From the NCBI GenBank assembly GCA_043804635.1, contig JAZDIU010000086.1:1-6095 (forward strand): DNA of 6,095 nucleotides. The letters are read 5' to 3'. The position numbers were made by a program, and so were the translations under genes. The notes under the pieces are model-generated. The model saw nothing but the letters and a program-made list of their open reading frames with translations, made no database searches and was not told the origin of the DNA. Below are positions 5,041-6,095 of the stretch, one piece after another (the first letter of the stretch is position 1; the number at the start of each line of letters is the position of its first letter). The stretch comes from JAZDIU01 sp043804635 (GTDB lineage: Bacteria > Chloroflexota > Dehalococcoidia > Dehalococcoidales > UBA2162).

Positions 5041-5870
5041 TGTCTTCCTTTCAATTTCCGCTCCAGAGAACTATAGAAAGAGTCTTCCGGGTGAATTCTC
5101 AGAAACCGGACTTTTTTGGAGCTATGCTTCACGCTCAGAGCGGCATTATCCGAGACCGGCATATTTATATGACCGTCGATACTCAACGTTGCCGGATACG
5201 TTGGGTTAACATGCAGTTTGACGATGGCTGTGGACGGCAATACTAAAGGATAGCTCAGAGTTAAATGGGGTAAAATAGGAACTAGCAATAATTCTTTTGC
5301 CTGTGGCTGTAAGATAGGACCCCCGGCGGCTAATGCGTATCCGGTCGAACCAGTTGCCGTGGACACAACCACTCCGTCAGCTTTATATGTAGTCAAAGGC
5401 TCGCCGTTGATAGCGGCTTCGATGTAAATTACCCGGGCTACTGCTCCGCGTGCCACGACCACGTCATTCAAAGCGTAAAATGACCTGGGCGCCTGCCCCT
5501 CTCCCGGTGAAAGCTCTAATTCCAGTAAAGAACGCTCGTCAATCCAGCCCTTTCCCTCGAGTAATTCCGGCAGCTTATCGCGGGTCTCGCTCACAGTAAG
5601 CTCGGTCATGAATCCTAGCTGTCCCAGATTAATACCAACGATAGGAATCGAGCTATGAACGACCAACTGAGCGGCGCGCAGAATGGTGCCATCTCCGCCG
5701 ATGCTGAGAATCAAATCGGTGCGGCTTATTTTGGCTCTGGCTTTTTCCGCTTCCCAGGCAGATTGAAGCCAGACGGTGAGACCTTTCGAGGTCAAGAACT
5801 CATCAAGCTCTCTAGCCAGCGTTTGAGCCGCTTCTTTTAGTGGATGGAAAAGAATGCCGACTTTTTTCAT
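5037..5870 (-). CDS. nadK: NAD kinase
   Basis: It phosphorylates NAD+ to NADP+ using ATP or polyphosphate in the cytoplasm. From ATG 5870 the protein has 277 residues, normal for bacterial NAD kinase. Diagnostic blocks are the GGDG motif at 58-61 in LILSIGGDGTILRAA, GINLGQLGFMTE at 79-90, the NDVVVARG segment at 135-142, and DGVVVSTATGSTGY followed by AAGGP at 165-185; LSIDG near the C-terminus is also typical. I prefer ATG 5870 over GTG 5927, which would add 19 residues: the family usually begins right at MKKVGIL, and a good promoter overlaps the longer start. The Shine-Dalgarno before 5870 is weak. It heads a three-gene operon and overlaps the next gene by four bases. Confidence 0.95.
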   Translation of the reverse strand: MKKVGILFHPLKEAAQTLARELDEFLTSKGLTVWLQSAWEAEKARAKISRTDLILSIGGDGTILRAAQLVVHSSIPIVGINLGQLGFMTELTVSETRDKLPELLEGKGWIDERSLLELELSPGEGQAPRSFYALNDVVVARGAVARVIYIEAAINGEPLTTYKADGVVVSTATGSTGYALAAGGPILQPQAKELLLVPILPHLTLSYPLVLPSTAIVKLHVNPTYPATLSIDGHINMPVSDNAALSVKHSSKKVRFLRIHPEDSFYSSLERKLKGRQ

Positions 5871-5911
5871 TTTAAGTCCGTTCAGATACGATTCTAGCAC
5901 TTGATATCGTG

Positions 5912-5940
5912 ATAGTAAAGTTGCCACAGCTTTTTCTCAA
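5912..5940 (-). promoter_or_regulatory. Promoter of the nadK operon
   Basis: On the minus strand, -35 TTGAGA (5935-5940, five of six to consensus) is followed after 17 bp by -10 TACTAT (5912-5917, four of six). Transcription would begin near 5905, about 35 nt before ATG 5870. The GTG at 5927 falls inside the spacer, so the longer NAD kinase form could not be made from this promoter. Confidence 0.55.
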
Positions 5941-5976
5941 AAGCGACAAAACTTCCTGCAAAAGTTCAGAAACATA

Positions 5977-6011
5977 TTGGACTCTTTAGGGGGTAGGAGT
6001 GAAGAGTCCAA
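5977..6011 (+). promoter_or_regulatory. 10-bp inverted repeat with the ribosome binding site in its loop
   Basis: TTGGACTCTT (5977-5986) and AAGAGTCCAA (6002-6011) are perfect reverse complements. The 15-base loop (5987-6001) contains the purine-rich GGGGGTAGGAG, including AGGAG at 5995-5999, and the right arm ends directly before the GTG start at 6012. In an mRNA this hairpin would enclose the ribosome binding site and hold the start codon at its base, a layout suited to translational control. As DNA it could equally be a repressor operator, or the inverted-repeat end of a mobile element. Confidence 0.6.
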
Positions 6012-6095
6012 GTGAAACAGGTTTATCTAGACACTTACTACAGAAACGATTATCGTCGTTTCATGCAATACTTCAACGATGTTTTTGAGCATCCC
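6012..6095 (+). CDS. Start of an unidentified gene running off the window
   Basis: Twenty-eight codons are open from GTG 6012 to the end of the window. The next upstream in-frame stop is TGA at 6000-6002 and no other start lies between, so GTG 6012 (or the internal ATG 6063) must be the start. AGGAG at 5995-5999 is 12 bases upstream, rather far. The translation begins MKQVYLDTYYRND and is rich in Tyr, Phe, Asp and Arg, with no hydrophobic signal, so a soluble protein is likely. I do not recognise the family. The gene is divergent from the nadK operon; 141 bp separate the two start codons. Confidence 0.55.
   Translation, partial: MKQVYLDTYYRNDYRRFMQYFNDVFEHP

Noticed and set aside
4979..5246. 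Plus-strand ORFs over the nadK-acetyltransferase junction
   Set aside because: They are antisense to two well-identified genes that overlap by ATGA; no independent coding evidence.
5871..5927. Longer NAD kinase starting at GTG 5927
   Set aside because: It adds 19 residues absent from typical NAD kinases and overlaps a good promoter (5912-5940); ATG 5870 gives the family-typical N-terminus.

Overview
The window looks like ordinary chromosome from a free-living bacterium with mid-range GC. The NAD kinase, the short N-acetylglutamate-synthase-like acetyltransferase and the Nudix hydrolase all have a Chloroflexota/Dehalococcoidia flavour, but this is an impression from remembered family sequences and not a computed placement. 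Promoters are near sigma-70 consensus and several genes use GTG or TTG starts.

Left part (1-1316): a minus-strand gene for a large TspO/MBR-related membrane protein (120-926) has a strong Shine-Dalgarno and a consensus TTGACA/TATAAT promoter (966-993). Behind it lies about 320 bp without a convincing gene. It holds a perfect 9-bp hairpin and a 20-bp-spaced TGGGGCAA repeat.

Middle part (1317-4002): a minus-strand gene encodes a predicted lipoprotein with a right-handed parallel beta-helix built from degenerate repeats. The gene looks visibly richer in G+C than its neighbours. Its promoter (3160-3188) overlaps one copy of a direct repeat whose second copy lies 30 bp upstream. Divergently, on the plus strand, come a near-ideal ribosome binding site followed by ATG-AGT-TAA, then a stand-alone receiver-domain response regulator (3438-3800). 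An overlapping small ORF in the +1 frame (3793-4002) has a helix-turn-helix-like segment, so the pair may be one split or frameshifted regulator.

Right part (4020-5870): a tight minus-strand operon runs NAD kinase, then GNAT acetyltransferase (ATGA overlap), then Nudix ADP-ribose pyrophosphatase-like protein (1-nt gap), with a promoter at 5912-5940. NAD kinase and an ADP-ribose hydrolase together suggest pyridine-nucleotide homeostasis; the acetyltransferase probably belongs to arginine biosynthesis or a related acetylation. At the right edge a divergent plus-strand gene begins at GTG 6012 and runs off the window. A 10-bp perfect inverted repeat sits immediately before it, with the Shine-Dalgarno in its loop.

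I see no CRISPR array, tRNA, rRNA, complete insertion sequence or recognisable defence system. The most unusual signals are small and regulatory: the hairpin-enclosed ribosome binding site at 5977-6011, the split regulator at 3438-4002 and the abortive start at 3238-3258.
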